Source of the DNA: Adenanthera pavonina
Lineage: Eukaryota; Streptophyta; Magnoliopsida; Fabales; Fabaceae
DNA length: 64,000 nt
Direction: 5' to 3'
NCBI GenBank assembly: GCA_026686845.1
Contig: JAIVEN010000012.1
Location: 25,236,501 to 25,300,500, forward strand
The position numbers and the translations under genes were made by a program. The notes under the pieces are model-generated. The model had not been told where the DNA came from and searched no databases. It worked only from the letters and a program-made list of their open reading frames with translations. Shown here one piece after another: positions 24,841 through 36,189 of the stretch (positions are counted from its first letter, which is position 1; every line of letters starts with the position of its first letter).

Positions 24841-26418
24841 CATTTGTTGTTTAAAGTAAAAGTTAATTTTAGAAGTCTAATGTGGTTGTCCTATAAAAAT
24901 ACTGATTTGTATGCTATAATGTTGAATAAAAGGAAATTTCAATTCCATAAAATGCAAAATTAATGGCCTAAACAAAACAGAAATGCAATGAGAGCTCATC
25001 AGAGTGATGAGCACTAAATACTTATCTTTAATTTAGATGGTTCAAATTTAATTTAATTTTATTATTATATTTTTATTTTATTATATATAAAATTTAAAAT
25101 AAATATAATTGTATAACTGTCATTTTTTTAAAAAAAATAATGTTATTATTTAAAAAAACTAAAAAAATTTAAATTTGGATAGTCCAAACTGAAACTAGAC
25201 GGTCGATGATGTAAGAAGGGATAGGGGAGAAATAGAAGAATCCGAATAGGGTAGTGAAATAGATAATAAAAGAGAGTTAGTAGGTGGAAACAAGAGTGAG
25301 AAAAAATTTAAGGGAAAGAGAAAATTCTAAATGAATTTCAAAAATCTTATTTATTTAAAAAATTCTTAAAAACTAAAATATTTTAAAACATGTTAACCTA
25401 AATTTAAATAAAATAAATAAATAAATGATAATATAAATACTAATAATTTTAAAAAATATTATAAAATCTAATTGAATCTAAAATATAATTTAAAATATTC
25501 TAGTAAAATAATTTTATTTAAAATTCTAATTATTCATTCTTCATCATCGGTCTATATCTCATCACACACCAAATGAAGATCTATACAAATATTATTTTAT
25601 ATTGTATTAATTTTAAATGTATTATTTAAATAAGTATTTAAATTAAAAATATTTTAGTAAAATGCTATTAAAATTTATAATATTCTAGATTATTTAATAA
25701 TTCTTTTATCTATAAAAAAACTCTAAAAAATTATTTTTATGAACTAGAAAAAGTAATTTGATTTAAAAAATGTCATACATTTCATTTTGATAAATCATTA
25801 ATATCAATATGAAAACATAAAATCTATAATAAATTCTACTTTTCATTTCCTATCAATTGTGCGTCTCACTCTTTTAAATTTCTTGAAATATCTAATATGC
25901 TTCAATTGGAGACGATGTTATATTAAAAAAATTAGTTAAAAATAGCTAACCTCATTAAATTTATATAAAATTTTAATTTTTTTTTAAATTATCTTCATTT
26001 AATGAAATTCATTAATAGTACTCTTTTTTTTTTATTAAGAGAATGAGATTTAATATATCACTATAACTATTGATATAATTATTCATATTAATATCAATTA
26101 CTAACTTCAATTAAAGAGTATTTTGGGTAAAAAGTTAATGATCTAAATAATTCCAAAAATATCATAGACAAAAAAAAATAGTTAATAAAATATTTTATAA
26201 AAAGATGAAAGAAATTTTAACATCTACAGTTTAAATGGTTATAAAAAGATCGGTGTAAAAAGTGTGACGTGTGACAATCTTATAGTCTTTTTAGATCTGG
26301 TGAAAAGATACATGATCTAGAAATCCTTTTCTATATATGCTAGAAGTTTGCCCGGTCTAAAATGTTGAGTAATAATTTTTTATTTGCTTAGTGACTCCTG
26401 TAGCCATCGAATTTCTAT
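24841..26418. other. AT-rich intergenic DNA with a dispersed repeat
   Basis: No gene is visible. About 24992-25215 is a direct, diverged relative of 30226-30452, sharing TTTTATTTTATTA, GTCATTTTTTTAAAAA, the TGATGAGCAC block and CTAGACGGTC/CTGGACGGTC. It is probably a MITE-like family of about 0.2 kb. Confidence 0.45.
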
Positions 26419-28736
26419 GGATTCTAACCGAAATACCAAAATGCCATAGAAATGAACCATATTATTGAAATGCTATAGCCGTACCAATTTCGGTGTCTCT
26501 TAAGCCGAAATTTGTATCATTCAAAATCCTTTCAATTTTTTTTTTTTGAAAAACACAACTAGCTTGCGCCCCTTATCCCCAATCCCATCCCCCTGCCCTT
26601 CCCCCTTGCAGCATCTCAGCCCCATCCCAAGATAAATCATTGAACAATTATATATGTAATTTATTATTTTAATATTAGTTAAAATATATAAAAAAAATCA
26701 TATATCCAAAGACATTTATAAATATAATTTTTAATTAAAAATAAATCATTAAAAATATATAATTATAGCTTAAATGTTTAATTTTATTCATTTTTTTAAA
26801 AATATTTATAATGTATTCATACATTTTAATTTAATTAGTATATATGTAATATATTATATATTTTTATAAGAGATACATATTATAATCAAAATATTTTAAA
26901 TCTTATATACTCCCTCATGTTTCATATATAAAAAATTTTAGAAAGATTATGCTGTTCCAAAATATAAAAAAAAATGTAGATATTTAATTCAATAAATGAG
27001 ATATTTTAATATTATCCCTATTAATTTTAGAAAAATTTTACTTTTTAATATCATATGGGAAATATTTAAGACTAGAGAGAATATATATATATATATATAC
27101 ACACAATTTTATAAGAGAAATACACACACACATATATATATATATATGAATATAGTATGAATATATTCTAAAATATGAATAAAATTATCTATAAAATATA
27201 TATTACAAATAAAGAATGAATTAAAATATTTTATCAACTTATATATGATATATGTATATATATTTATATACTTTTTTATATATATTTAATAACTTTAAAC
27301 TTTTAAAGAAAAGAAATAATAATATATATATTAATTACAAAACAATAAATCATTAACACATACTACTGTGATAAAAAAAAACTCATTATTTTTATATATT
27401 TGCATCCAGTATCCTAAACCTATCCCAATTAATTAAAATTGAGCAAGATAAAATCATTTTAGGTGGCAAGCTTTACTACCAAATTTTAACATTATTACAT
27501 TCTTAGACCTTAAACTTAAGATCTCTAATATATGGCAATATTATGAGTTGGGTGGTAAAACTTGCTGCTTAAAAAGGATCTACCTTGTTTGATTTGAATT
27601 AATTGAAAAATGTTCAAGATACCAAATATTCACGTAAAAAAAATAATGAGTTTTTTTTACCGCATTAGCATGCGTTAATAATTTATTGTTTTGTAATTAA
27701 TATTATATATTATCATTTCATTTCTTTAAAAGTTTAATTTTATTAAATATATATAAAAAAAGTATATAAATATAAGTAAGTATATATATATAAATGCATA
27801 TATCATATATAAGTTGATAAAGTATTTTAATTCATTCTTTATTTGTAATATATATTTTATAGATAATTTTATTCATGTTTTAGAATATATTAATACTACA
27901 TTCATATATATGTGTGTACTGCTCTTATAAAATTGTATATAAATATATATTTTCTCTAATTTTAAATATAAGGAAAAAATTAATTCATATATACCATCAT
28001 TGTTAATTAAAGTTAGCTAACCTGATTTAATTTGTAGCAAGTCCTATTTTTTAAAAAAATTATTCTCAATTAATCATCTTTTTAAAATTATTTAATGATC
28101 ATTGAAAAGTACAATTTTTCTGAAATTAATGGGAATAATATTATAATATCTCATTTATTGTATTAAATATCTACATTTTCTTTTTATATTTTGGAATAAC
28201 ACAATCTTACTCAAAATTTTTTTATATATGAGACATGAGGGAGTATATAAGAATTAAAATATTTTGATTATAATCTCTATCTCTTACAAAAATATATAAT
28301 ATATTACATATATACTAATTAAATTAAAATATATGAATACATTATAAATATATCAAAAAAAATAAAATTAAACATTTATAGGTATAATTATATTTTTTTA
28401 ATGATTTATATTTTAATTAAAAATTATATTTATACATGTCTTTGGATATATGATTTTTTATATATTTTAATTAGTATTAAAATAATAAATTACATGGTCA
28501 ATGATTTTTCTGGAGAAAGGGGCTGAGATGCTACCAGGGGAAAAGACTGGGTGATGGGATTGGGGATTGGGGATGCAGGGTAGTAGCGTGTTTTAAGAAA
28601 AACAAAATTGAAAGGATACAAATTTTGGTTTAAGAGACCTCGAGAATGTTACGGCTACAGTTTTTCAGTAATATATTTTATTTTTATAGGATTTTGGGAT
28701 ATAACTTTTTTTATTGCAGTATTTCGGTCAAATCCC
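26419..28736. repeat. 2.3-kb near-continuous palindrome (inverted duplication)
   Basis: The left arm (about 26419-27514) and right arm (about 27515-28736) are inverted copies with almost no loop. The centre reads AGACCTTAAA|CTTAAGATCT (27505-27524). Paired landmarks include CCGAAATAC (26429) with GTATTTCGG (28719), GCATCTCAGCCCC (26610) with GGGGCTGAGATGC (28519), CCAAAGACAT (26706) with CATGTCTTTGG (28436), and ACTCCCTCATG (26910) with CATGAGGGAGT (28231). The right arm is about 110 bases longer through indels. A transcript crossing it would fold into a hairpin of about 1.1 kb and could feed small-RNA production; that is inference. Stowaway-like CTCCCTC termini inside the arms suggest mobile-element origin of the inner part. 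Confidence 0.85.
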
Positions 28737-28739
28737 GAA

Positions 28740-29391
28740 TCTCTACCCTCTCCTCGCTCTCGCAATCTTCCTCCAGACGCACATCGAACTCCCTTCGATC
28801 TTGTACTTGCAGCTTCGACCCACGCTCAAGTCTTGGATCGTGGCAATCTCGAGCTGTCTCCTCGCAATCTTCCTTCTCTCAAGTCTCCTTCTTCCACCAG
28901 CGATGACCTACATCTGGCGCCACACCCACGCCTCTAGCTGTCGAGTGCCATCTCATCTGACTCAATGCGTTTCTCAAAGTCTCCACGGACCATAGTCAAT
29001 GGCGGACAGATCTAGGAATTTCAGTTCTCAGAGACCTGTGTGTTTTTGTTTTGTTTTTCGTACGCTTTTTTATCAAAATTTATGTGAGTTACAGATCTGT
29101 GTCTTCACTCCGATTGGCATTCTCTTCCCTTGCAGCAAAATTTTGGATAGTATCATCACTTGTTTTTTTTAGTAGCAGGTACCCATTTTTTTCCCTGTTT
29201 CATCATTTCATATTCTTAGGAGGTTAGGGTTCGAGTTTGTAGTCTATTTTTTTTCCTCGTTTGTTCCTTTTCAATTTTGTGTAAATATTCTGCGTTTTGG
29301 TTATATTTTTGGTGTTTCCCCTTTGTTGGCTGTTTGATTTCGGTATGTCTTATATTTGTGGTCCCGCAGTGTCAGAGCTTAGCAGTGGAGA
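28740..29391 (+). promoter_or_regulatory. Probable RPL14 5' region with telo-box
   Basis: A pyrimidine-rich patch of locally higher GC (about 28740-29000) is followed by T-rich sequence. TTAGGGTT at about 29225-29232 is the reverse of the telo-box AACCCTAA, an element typical of plant ribosomal-protein gene promoters, about 165 bases before the ATG. Several overlapping open frames in 28608-28995 share no family resemblance. The presence of promoter-type DNA suggests a genomic, not retroposed, duplicate. Confidence 0.4.
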
Positions 29392-29583
29392 ATGGTTAGC
29401 TCTCTTTTCCCATACTGATGCACTTCTTCCGTTGCTCTTTCCATGTTTTGGTTTTTCTTAAACCTTATATTCCTCTTTTGTGCAGCCTTTCAAAAGATAC
29501 GTCAATATCGGGAGGGTTGCTTCAATCAACTGCAGCAAAGATTATGGGAGTGGTGATTGTTGATGTCATTGACCAGAAGAACA
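29392..29583 (+). pseudogene. RPL14: 60S ribosomal protein L14 fragment (exons 1-2 only)
   Basis: An ATG (29392-29394) is followed at once by a GT donor, and after an intron of about 90 bases TGCAG precedes an exon at 29486. That exon encodes PFKRYVNIGRVASINCSKDYG, then after a frame change VVIVDVIDQKN. This is the start of eukaryotic ribosomal protein L14 (normally PFKR.V.IGRVALVNYG.DYG, then VVIVDVIDQ). About five bases are missing after DYGS's glycine (near 29546), which breaks the frame and leads to TGA. The exon ends near 29583 at a GTGTGC donor. I found no downstream exons for the remaining two thirds of L14. The initiator-codon intron matches the plant RPL14 layout. The gene is dead by both truncation and frameshift. 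Confidence 0.75.
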
Positions 29584-29589
29584 GTGTGC

Positions 29590-30225
29590 GTTTTTTCATT
29601 TCTTTTTATAAGTTTTTATCTCCAGTTATTTTCATGGATGCCCAGCTGTTTTTGTTGATTTAAAAATCGAAGCAATGAATTTAGAACCATTTCTTGGTTG
29701 GTTTCGATTCTTTTCCAAAATGTGTTTTGCTTTCACTGTAATTGGTGTTTGGGATTATTTAAAAAATTCATTTGCCTTGGCTGTGTTAACAATTTTGCTA
29801 CTGATTCAGCGATTGTCTTCTGGCTGAAATTGGTGATTTCTTTGTTGCTTGCTCAGTTATATTTTGTTCTCTCTCGTGGGTCCAAAGAATTGGGTGATGC
29901 TTATCTTTATTATATGTCCTGCACGGGACCTGCTTGCTAATTTGTAAAGTCTTTTACCTAATCAGATTACCATGACACGTAGCATAGTCTTGCAAGATAG
30001 GTGTTGGTTAATTATTGGCCTAGTCTTATATTTATTATAGGTGTTTGTTAACTTCTTTTTTTGGCCTGAAGAAAAATCTGATAGTCAGACTCACGCTGAT
30101 TGGAGCATTTCTATCCTGGGGTTGAATATTACACAAGAGAAGGGGTGGTTAAACTTCCCTCTGTTTCAAGATGATTGTTCATTGACTTGATTCCTAAAGT
30201 GACCATCGACCATAACATTAAAAAA
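29590..30225. other. Intergenic DNA after the RPL14 fragment
   Basis: T-rich sequence resembling intron. No further RPL14 exon and no other gene recognised. Confidence 0.4.
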
Positions 30226-30452
30226 CTGTGTACCGAATTGTCTGGACGATACAGATTTAGTTTAGTTTAATTATTATATTTTAAATATATTTTTATTTTA
30301 TTAGATGTAGAATATAAAATGAAGATGATTTTATAATAGTCATTTTTTTTAAAAATAATTTTATTATTAAAAAAATTGAAATAAAAAATTATAAATCTGG
30401 ACTGCTAAAACCATATCTGGACGGTCTAGATATCATCCTGATGAGCACCGAA
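30226..30452 (+). repeat. Dispersed MITE-like repeat, second copy
   Basis: This is a diverged direct copy of about 24992-25215 (shared TTTTATTTTATTA, AGTCATTTTTTTTAAAAA, CTGGACGGTCTAGAT and TGATGAGCAC). It has no coding content. Confidence 0.5.
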
Positions 30453-30580
30453 TTCGAATGCATAAAAAAATTAATACTTCTCGCGCACTCATTAATGGAA
30501 TTACATGAATTAAGGAATAAAGTTACAATTAATTAATTCCATTAATTTTTTAAAAATCATAATATATTTTAAAAGGATAA

Positions 30581-32490
30581 AACTTAGGGCCATTTATTTA
30601 GGTTTATTAGTACCAATTATCCAATTAGAACCTGCCACATGTATTAATATTACCACCTCATCAATTAAACCCCATTAAACCCTAAAAGGGAAAAAAAATA
30701 AAAACCTAATCACCTTGATGCTCTTTGGTGGTGGCATTCTTCATGCATTTGGTACTGAGGAAAACAGAAAAGATGATGGATTTCATCTTTCAAAAATCCG
30801 TGTCTTCCTCATAGTAAATTTAACAACCCATCAACCTGAACCTGCATTAGCAACCTCAAGATCAAGTGCAGTTGTGTTATAATTATGAAATTCTGTCCAC
30901 TCCACTATTGTCAAAACCAGACTGCACCGATTGGTCTGAGCAGTTGAACTAGAAAATGGTGCCTGGTTTGATCCGATTAAGATAAAAGACCGGGAGGGTT
31001 TAGAACCCATGGATCCGGCCACGAACTGGTAGAATTAGTCGGGAACTAGTCCTATATTAATTTTTTAAATTTTTTAAAAATATTTTTCTAGTTTTTAAGA
31101 TAAAATGACATTATTTTTAGTACGAAATATTTTTTCTTTATATATTATAATATTATATATGCATTATCATAATATTTAATTATTAAAAATTGTATATTTA
31201 CGTAATAAATAATATAATACTACCTCCGGTCCTATATATAGAATCTTTTGTTCTGATTTTAAATATAAGACCCTTTATAATATATGAGGTAATATTTATT
31301 ATACATTTTTAAAAAAATGTCTCTATTTAATGTATGCAAAGAGAAAGAGAGAGGGATTAAATGAAGGTAGTTTTGGAAAAATATTGGGATTTTCAGAGAA
31401 ATCGAGGTAATTAATTAGTTTTAATTTCAATTCTTAATCCACGTGATTCGGTTAAAAGGGTTTTATATTAAGGGACAAAGGGAGTAATAAATTTTTAATT
31501 TATTATTTTAAATTTAAAATATGATTATGGATGAATATTAACATATTTATATCTAAATATTGAATTATAAAATTTATTAATAATTTATTTGTGATGAATA
31601 ATATATTAATATTTTAATATTATTTAATTTAAAACTTTAATTAAGTCATAAAATTTATTTAAACTTATATTATTTATTTTAAATATATTATTTTAATCAC
31701 TAGATTTTAATTAAATTATGGTTAAGCCATTGAATTAGTTCCATGTTCGGTCAGGTTATGATTTTATTGGTTAACTCCCTTGCACTATGAAGAGCAGCTT
31801 TATTATAAAAAAGTATCCAATTAGCGGAACGTATAACATGACACCGATCAGGACTTTTTTTCTTCTTATTTGATCCTAACCTTATCCTCTGGTGCCTAAT
31901 TACTTGTTTTGATTTTGACAAATATACGAAGTATCCGTTTGGTTTGACTTTTTGTAAAAGTACTTTTAGAATAATCACAATTTATAAAAATAAAATTTAA
32001 GTAAAAGTAGAGAAATTTACTGAGAAGCTATTTAAATGAAAAAGAAAGAAATGATGATTAGAAAGTAACACCTCTAACTTTGTTTTGGATTTCTTCGTGT
32101 TAATTGCAAAAACTGACATCCTTAGGACCTTATCTAATATCTATCCAAGAAACAGAGCCAGTCAAAAGTAAAACACGATGGAATGGAAAGGATGCTAGTG
32201 CTAGAGTATTTTGGACTCCCAAATAATAAACGCATCTTTTTTCACTAGTCATTTGCTTCATCTAGGCTAGCGGTCACCGATGAAAGGAATGGGAGAGAGA
32301 TGATGTACGAAGAATGCCACCGCGCCAAAGAGCATCAACGTGATTATGTTTTAGTTTTTTCCTTTTATTTTTTTCAACACTGAGAGTCATACTGACGGGG
32401 TTTAACTGATGAGATGGTAGCATTAATCCATCTGGCAGGTTCTAATGGGATAATTGGTTCTAATGGACCTAAGTAAATGGACGTAAGTTT
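30581..32490. mobile_element. 1.9-kb TIR DNA transposon, non-autonomous
   Basis: The left end (about 30581-30752) and the reverse complement of the right end (about 32301-32490) align over about 170 bases. Shared blocks are AACTTA.G.CCATTTA.TTAGG, CCAATTAT, TTAGAACCTGCCA, CTCATCA.TTAAACCCC and GATGCTCTTTGG. The interior is AT-rich, holds a separate MITE at 31220-31484, and has no visible transposase. Long TIRs of this kind suggest a Mutator-like element, but the target duplication could not be read, so the family is unproven. Confidence 0.65.
31220..31484. mobile_element. Stowaway-like MITE nested in the TIR element
   Basis: This is a 265-bp element flanked by TA (31218-31219 and 31485-31486). 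The left end CTACCTCCGGTCCTATATATA and the reverse complement of the right end (CTCCCTTTGTCCCTTAATATA) form the terminal inverted repeat. Confidence 0.8.
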
Positions 32491-32507
32491 TGTTCTCTTT
32501 AAAATGG

Positions 32508-32840
32508 TTCTTATTGAATACTCTATTTTTATCTGACTAGTTCTATTTTTAATTAAATAAAAATATTTTTTAGTAATATATAATAAATATTATTTTATAT
32601 TTTGGAGTTTCTATATTTAGAACTAATAAATTAAGGAATAAAGTTATTAATTACATTAATTTTTTAAAAATTATAGTATTTTTTAAAATTAGTCTTATTG
32701 AATAATCTTTTTTCTCTAACTTCTATCTTTAATTAAATAAAGATATTTTTTAATATGTAATAAATACTTTCTTAAATTATGGAGTTTCTATATTTAGAAT
32801 TAAAGTAAAACGTCTTATATTTAGAATAGAAGAGAGAAAT
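32508..32840 (+). repeat. Two diverged direct repeats, about 185 bp
   Basis: About 32508-32690 and 32692-32840 share TTAATTAAATAAA.ATATTTTT, the TAATAAATA block and TGGAGTTTCTATATTTAGAA. A part (AATTAAGGAATAAAGTTA..., 32631-32690) also matches 30512-30575 on the other side of the TIR element. Confidence 0.5.
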
Positions 32841-33111
32841 ATTTATCCAATCTGAATTATTTTGTAAAAAAAAATCTCTTTTTTTTTTGTTTTATACACA
32901 AATCTACTTTTCGCGCTAATAAAAGTAGGCTACATGTAATGGAAGCTAAACTCTAATCCACGAGTTATGACCGGTAGCTACATGGTTGATTTTATACGTT
33001 ACTGCGTTTTCTCATTTTGTCTCAAGGAAAGTTAGTTCTGGACCATTTAGCACGGAATAAAAAAGCAAGTTTATGGTCTTTCGCGGAAATGAAGGGTATG
33101 ATGGGCCTCTA

Positions 33112-33125
33112 TAATCTATATATAT
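33112..33125 (+). promoter_or_regulatory. Candidate TATA box of the RLP gene
   Basis: TCTATAATCTATATATATG lies about 70-85 bases before the RLP start codon, followed by a short TG repeat. Position and composition fit a core promoter; there is no transcript evidence. Confidence 0.4.
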
Positions 33126-33195
33126 GTGTGTGTGTGCTGCTGAGATGTATAGTTTTTGTCTACAACCATAGCTTGCGAGAGAGAAGGCTTCGTCA

Positions 33196-36189
33196 ATGGA
33201 AAAATTACCAGTAATTGTGTTGTTATTGCACTTTCTCTGCTTAATCTTAGTTTCTGTGGGAAGCAGTAATGGCCACTTAATTAATTGCTCGGCCTCTGAT
33301 CGAGAAGCTCTTATGGACTTCAAAACTGGGCTTCGAGATCCTGGAAATGTTCTATCTTCGTGGAGGGGCAGCAATTGTTGTGAATGGCACGGGATACAAT
33401 GTGACAACAATACAGCGGCAGTTGTTGCAGTTGATCTCCACAACCCATATCCAGACTCTAACTTTGAATCTTTATCTGGCAGGTATGTATTCTGGAATCT
33501 AAGTGGTGAGATAAGATCATCTTTGAAAAAGCTCAAGTCACTAAGGCATCTAGACTTGAGTTTTAACACATTCAATGGCATACCAATACCTGAATTCTTT
33601 GGATCGTTGGAGAATTTGCAATATTTGAACTTGTCACATGCTGGTTTTGGCGGTGTCATTCCTCTAAATTTGGGAAACTTATCTCTCTTGGAAGTTCTTG
33701 ATCTTGAGTTTTCCGATTTGAGTAGATATCATGAAGATGTGCAGGTATTTGACTTATATGTTGACAATTTTCAATGGCTAACTGGTCTTGTTTCTTTAGA
33801 ATATCTTGCTATGACTGGGCTTAACCTTTCATTGGTGAAAGACTGGGTTGAGGCATTAAATCAACTCCCTTCTATAGTTGAATTATATCTGTCTAGTTGT
33901 AACTTGTTTGGTTATGTTCCATCTCTTGTGTCTCTAAATTTCACTTCACTTGCTGTCATAGATCTTAGCTTTAATAGCTTCCATTCAAGGATACCTGATT
34001 GGCTTGTAAATGCAAGCAGCCTACAGTATATTGATATGACTGAAAGTAGCCTATATGGAAGTATACCACCTGGTCTAGGTGAGTTGCCAAATTTACTGTC
34101 ATTGGATTTACATCGCAATTTCAATCTTACTGCAAATAGCTCCCAACTCTTCAGAAAAAGATGGGAAAAGATACAAGTTCTTCGTTTAAATGACAATAAG
34201 GTACATGGTCAACTTCCCTTATCTCTGGGAAACATGACTTCTCTCATTCTTCTTGAACTTGATTCAAATGCTGTGGAAGGTGGTATTCCAAGTTCCATCG
34301 GAAAACTTTGCAACTTGAATTCTCTTTCTCTATCAACAAATAACATGAGGGGAAGTTTGCCCGAATTTCTTGAAGGAACAGAAAACTGCCCTTTTAACAA
34401 TCCTCTGCCTGATATGCAATATTTGGATTTGAGCCACAATCAATTGGTTGGTAAAATCCCATATTGGTTAGGTCAACTAGAAAGTCTTGTTGATCTTGAC
34501 CTTAGCTATAATTTGTTTGAAGGTCCAATTCCAAGTTCTTTAGGGTCATTGCAAAATCTCACCACCTTACAACTTACAACGAATAAACTCAACGGGACTC
34601 TTCCTGAAAGATTGGGACAACTTTCAAACTTGTCAACCTTTGATGTTTCTTCCAATCAACTAACCGGCATAGTCTCCGAAGCCGTCTTTTCAAAGCTAAC
34701 CAAGTTGGCATTGTTAGACTTGTCTAACAATTCGTTGGTTCTGAATGTCAGCTCCAATTGGATGCGTCCATTCAATCTGTCGAAACTCGGAATGGGTTCA
34801 TGTGCTTTAGGACCTTCATTTCCGTCTTGGCTCAAATCACAAAATCTCATCTTTTTAGACCTATCAAATGCTAACATTTCAGATTCCATGCCAAATTGGT
34901 TTTGGCATGCCATGCCTAGCATTTACTTATCTCTTTCTCATAATCACTTGTCTGGACAAATTCCAGAGTCTATAGGAGAGATTTGTCATGCTCTTTTCGT
35001 CATTGATCTTTCAAGCAACAATTTCACTGGAAATATCCCTTCCAACCTTTCAAAATGTTTTTTCTTGCGGACCATAGACCTTAGCTACAATAGTTTGTCT
35101 GGTGTTATTCCGTATTCCATAGGTCAATTGCTATCGCTCCAAGTACTACACCTAAACAACAACAAGCTATCAGGGAAATTGCCATCTTCTTTGATCAATT
35201 TATCAATTTTGATGACCATGGATCTTGGAAACAATGAACTTTCGGGTGAAATTCCTGCTTGGATTGGAGATGGATTCTCGTATCTTACCATTCTTAACTT
35301 AAGGTCTAATGCATTCTTTGGAGAAATACCTTCTCAGCTTTCAAGACTAAGTTCATTACAAGTCCTGGACCTTGGGGAAAATAACTTGAGTGGCAGCATT
35401 CCAACCAGCTTCAGTGATCTTCAAGCGATGGCTCAAGAGAAAAGAATGAACACAAACATAATGTATGGGATATTTCCAGGTGAGTACTATCAAGATAGGT
35501 TGGTTGTGAATTCAAAAGGTCAATCACTAATGTACACCAAGACCCTTTTTCTCGTCACTAGCATAGACCTTTCTGGAAACAACTTGTCCGGAGTACTTCC
35601 CAAAGAAATAACAAGGCTGTCTGGTTTAGTGGTTTTGAACTTGTCAAGAAACCACATAACTGGCAACATTCCTGAAAGCATTTCGAATATACATCAGCTA
35701 TCATCCCTTGATCTCTCAAAAAATCAACTTACAGGATCCATTCCTGAAAGCTTGTCTTCCTTATCATTTTTGGGCTACTTGAATTTGTCCTACAACAATC
35801 TTTCTGGTGCAATCCCTTATACAGGTCACATGACAACCTTCGAAGCATCTTCATTTGCTGGGAACCCTGATCTCTATGGTTGTCCCCTTCCTGTGAGCTG
35901 CCGCCTACATAATGGTGATAATCCTAGTTATGGTTCTAACAAGGGAGCAGGTAATGTTGAAACAAATGACGATGATGATGGGTTCATTGATAAGTGGTTT
36001 TACTTGAGTCTTGGTGTAGGGTTTGCAGCAGGGCTTTTGGTGCCTTTCTTGATATTGGCAATGAAAAGATCTTGGAGTGATGCTTACTTTGATTTTGTGG
36101 AGGCAGTTATTGTTAGATTTCTTGTGTGGATGCGTAAAAGAAGAAGCAATCATGGGCGTTGCAGGATCAAGCCTCGTCTGAGACAGTAG
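33196..36189 (+). CDS. LRR receptor-like protein (EIX/Cf-type RLP), complete, 997 aa
   Basis: Intronless gene. Residues 1 to about 26 are a signal peptide (MEKLPVIVLLLHFLCLILV). An LRRNT_2 cap follows, with Cys31, Cys61, Cys62 and Cys69 (REALMDFKTGL, then NCCEWHGIQC). About 28 extracellular LRRs (L..LDLS.N.L.G.IP) extend to about residue 885. They are interrupted by a non-LRR island at about 742-786 (from AMAQEKR to LFLVT), leaving four repeats after it, as usual in plant RLPs. Then come the C-terminal cap (GNPDLYGCPLPVSC), an acidic stretch (ETNDDDDG), one transmembrane helix (about 934-957) and a basic tail of about 40 residues without kinase. Proteins of this class, such as tomato EIX1/2 and Cf receptors, sit in the plasma membrane, recognise pathogen or damage ligands and signal through SOBIR1/BAK1-type kinases. 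The ligand here is unknown. The frame is uninterrupted and the motifs are intact, so it is probably functional. Confidence 0.95.
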   Translation: MEKLPVIVLLLHFLCLILVSVGSSNGHLINCSASDREALMDFKTGLRDPGNVLSSWRGSNCCEWHGIQCDNNTAAVVAVDLHNPYPDSNFESLSGRYVFWNLSGEIRSSLKKLKSLRHLDLSFNTFNGIPIPEFFGSLENLQYLNLSHAGFGGVIPLNLGNLSLLEVLDLEFSDLSRYHEDVQVFDLYVDNFQWLTGLVSLEYLAMTGLNLSLVKDWVEALNQLPSIVELYLSSCNLFGYVPSLVSLNFTSLAVIDLSFNSFHSRIPDWLVNASSLQYIDMTESSLYGSIPPGLGELPNLLSLDLHRNFNLTANSSQLFRKRWEKIQVLRLNDNKVHGQLPLSLGNMTSLILLELDSNAVEGGIPSSIGKLCNLNSLSLSTNNMRGSLPEFLEGTENCPFNNPLPDMQYLDLSHNQLVGKIPYWLGQLESLVDLDLSYNLFEGPIPSSLGSLQNLTTLQLTTNKLNGTLPERLGQLSNLSTFDVSSNQLTGIVSEAVFSKLTKLALLDLSNNSLVLNVSSNWMRPFNLSKLGMGSCALGPSFPSWLKSQNLIFLDLSNANISDSMPNWFWHAMPSIYLSLSHNHLSGQIPESIGEICHALFVIDLSSNNFTGNIPSNLSKCFFLRTIDLSYNSLSGVIPYSIGQLLSLQVLHLNNNKLSGKLPSSLINLSILMTMDLGNNELSGEIPAWIGDGFSYLTILNLRSNAFFGEIPSQLSRLSSLQVLDLGENNLSGSIPTSFSDLQAMAQEKRMNTNIMYGIFPGEYYQDRLVVNSKGQSLMYTKTLFLVTSIDLSGNNLSGVLPKEITRLSGLVVLNLSRNHITGNIPESISNIHQLSSLDLSKNQLTGSIPESLSSLSFLGYLNLSYNNLSGAIPYTGHMTTFEASSFAGNPDLYGCPLPVSCRLHNGDNPSYGSNKGAGNVETNDDDDGFIDKWFYLSLGVGFAAGLLVPFLILAMKRSWSDAYFDFVEAVIVRFLVWMRKRRSNHGRCRIKPRLRQ

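Noticed and set aside
28608..28995. Three overlapping plus-strand open frames of 80-110 codons.
   Set aside because: They overlap in all three phases of a locally GC-richer, pyrimidine-rich stretch that looks like promoter/UTR DNA; none shows a motif.
33012..33659. 215-codon open frame on the minus strand.
   Set aside because: It is the antisense shadow of the RLP start and promoter; no family resemblance.
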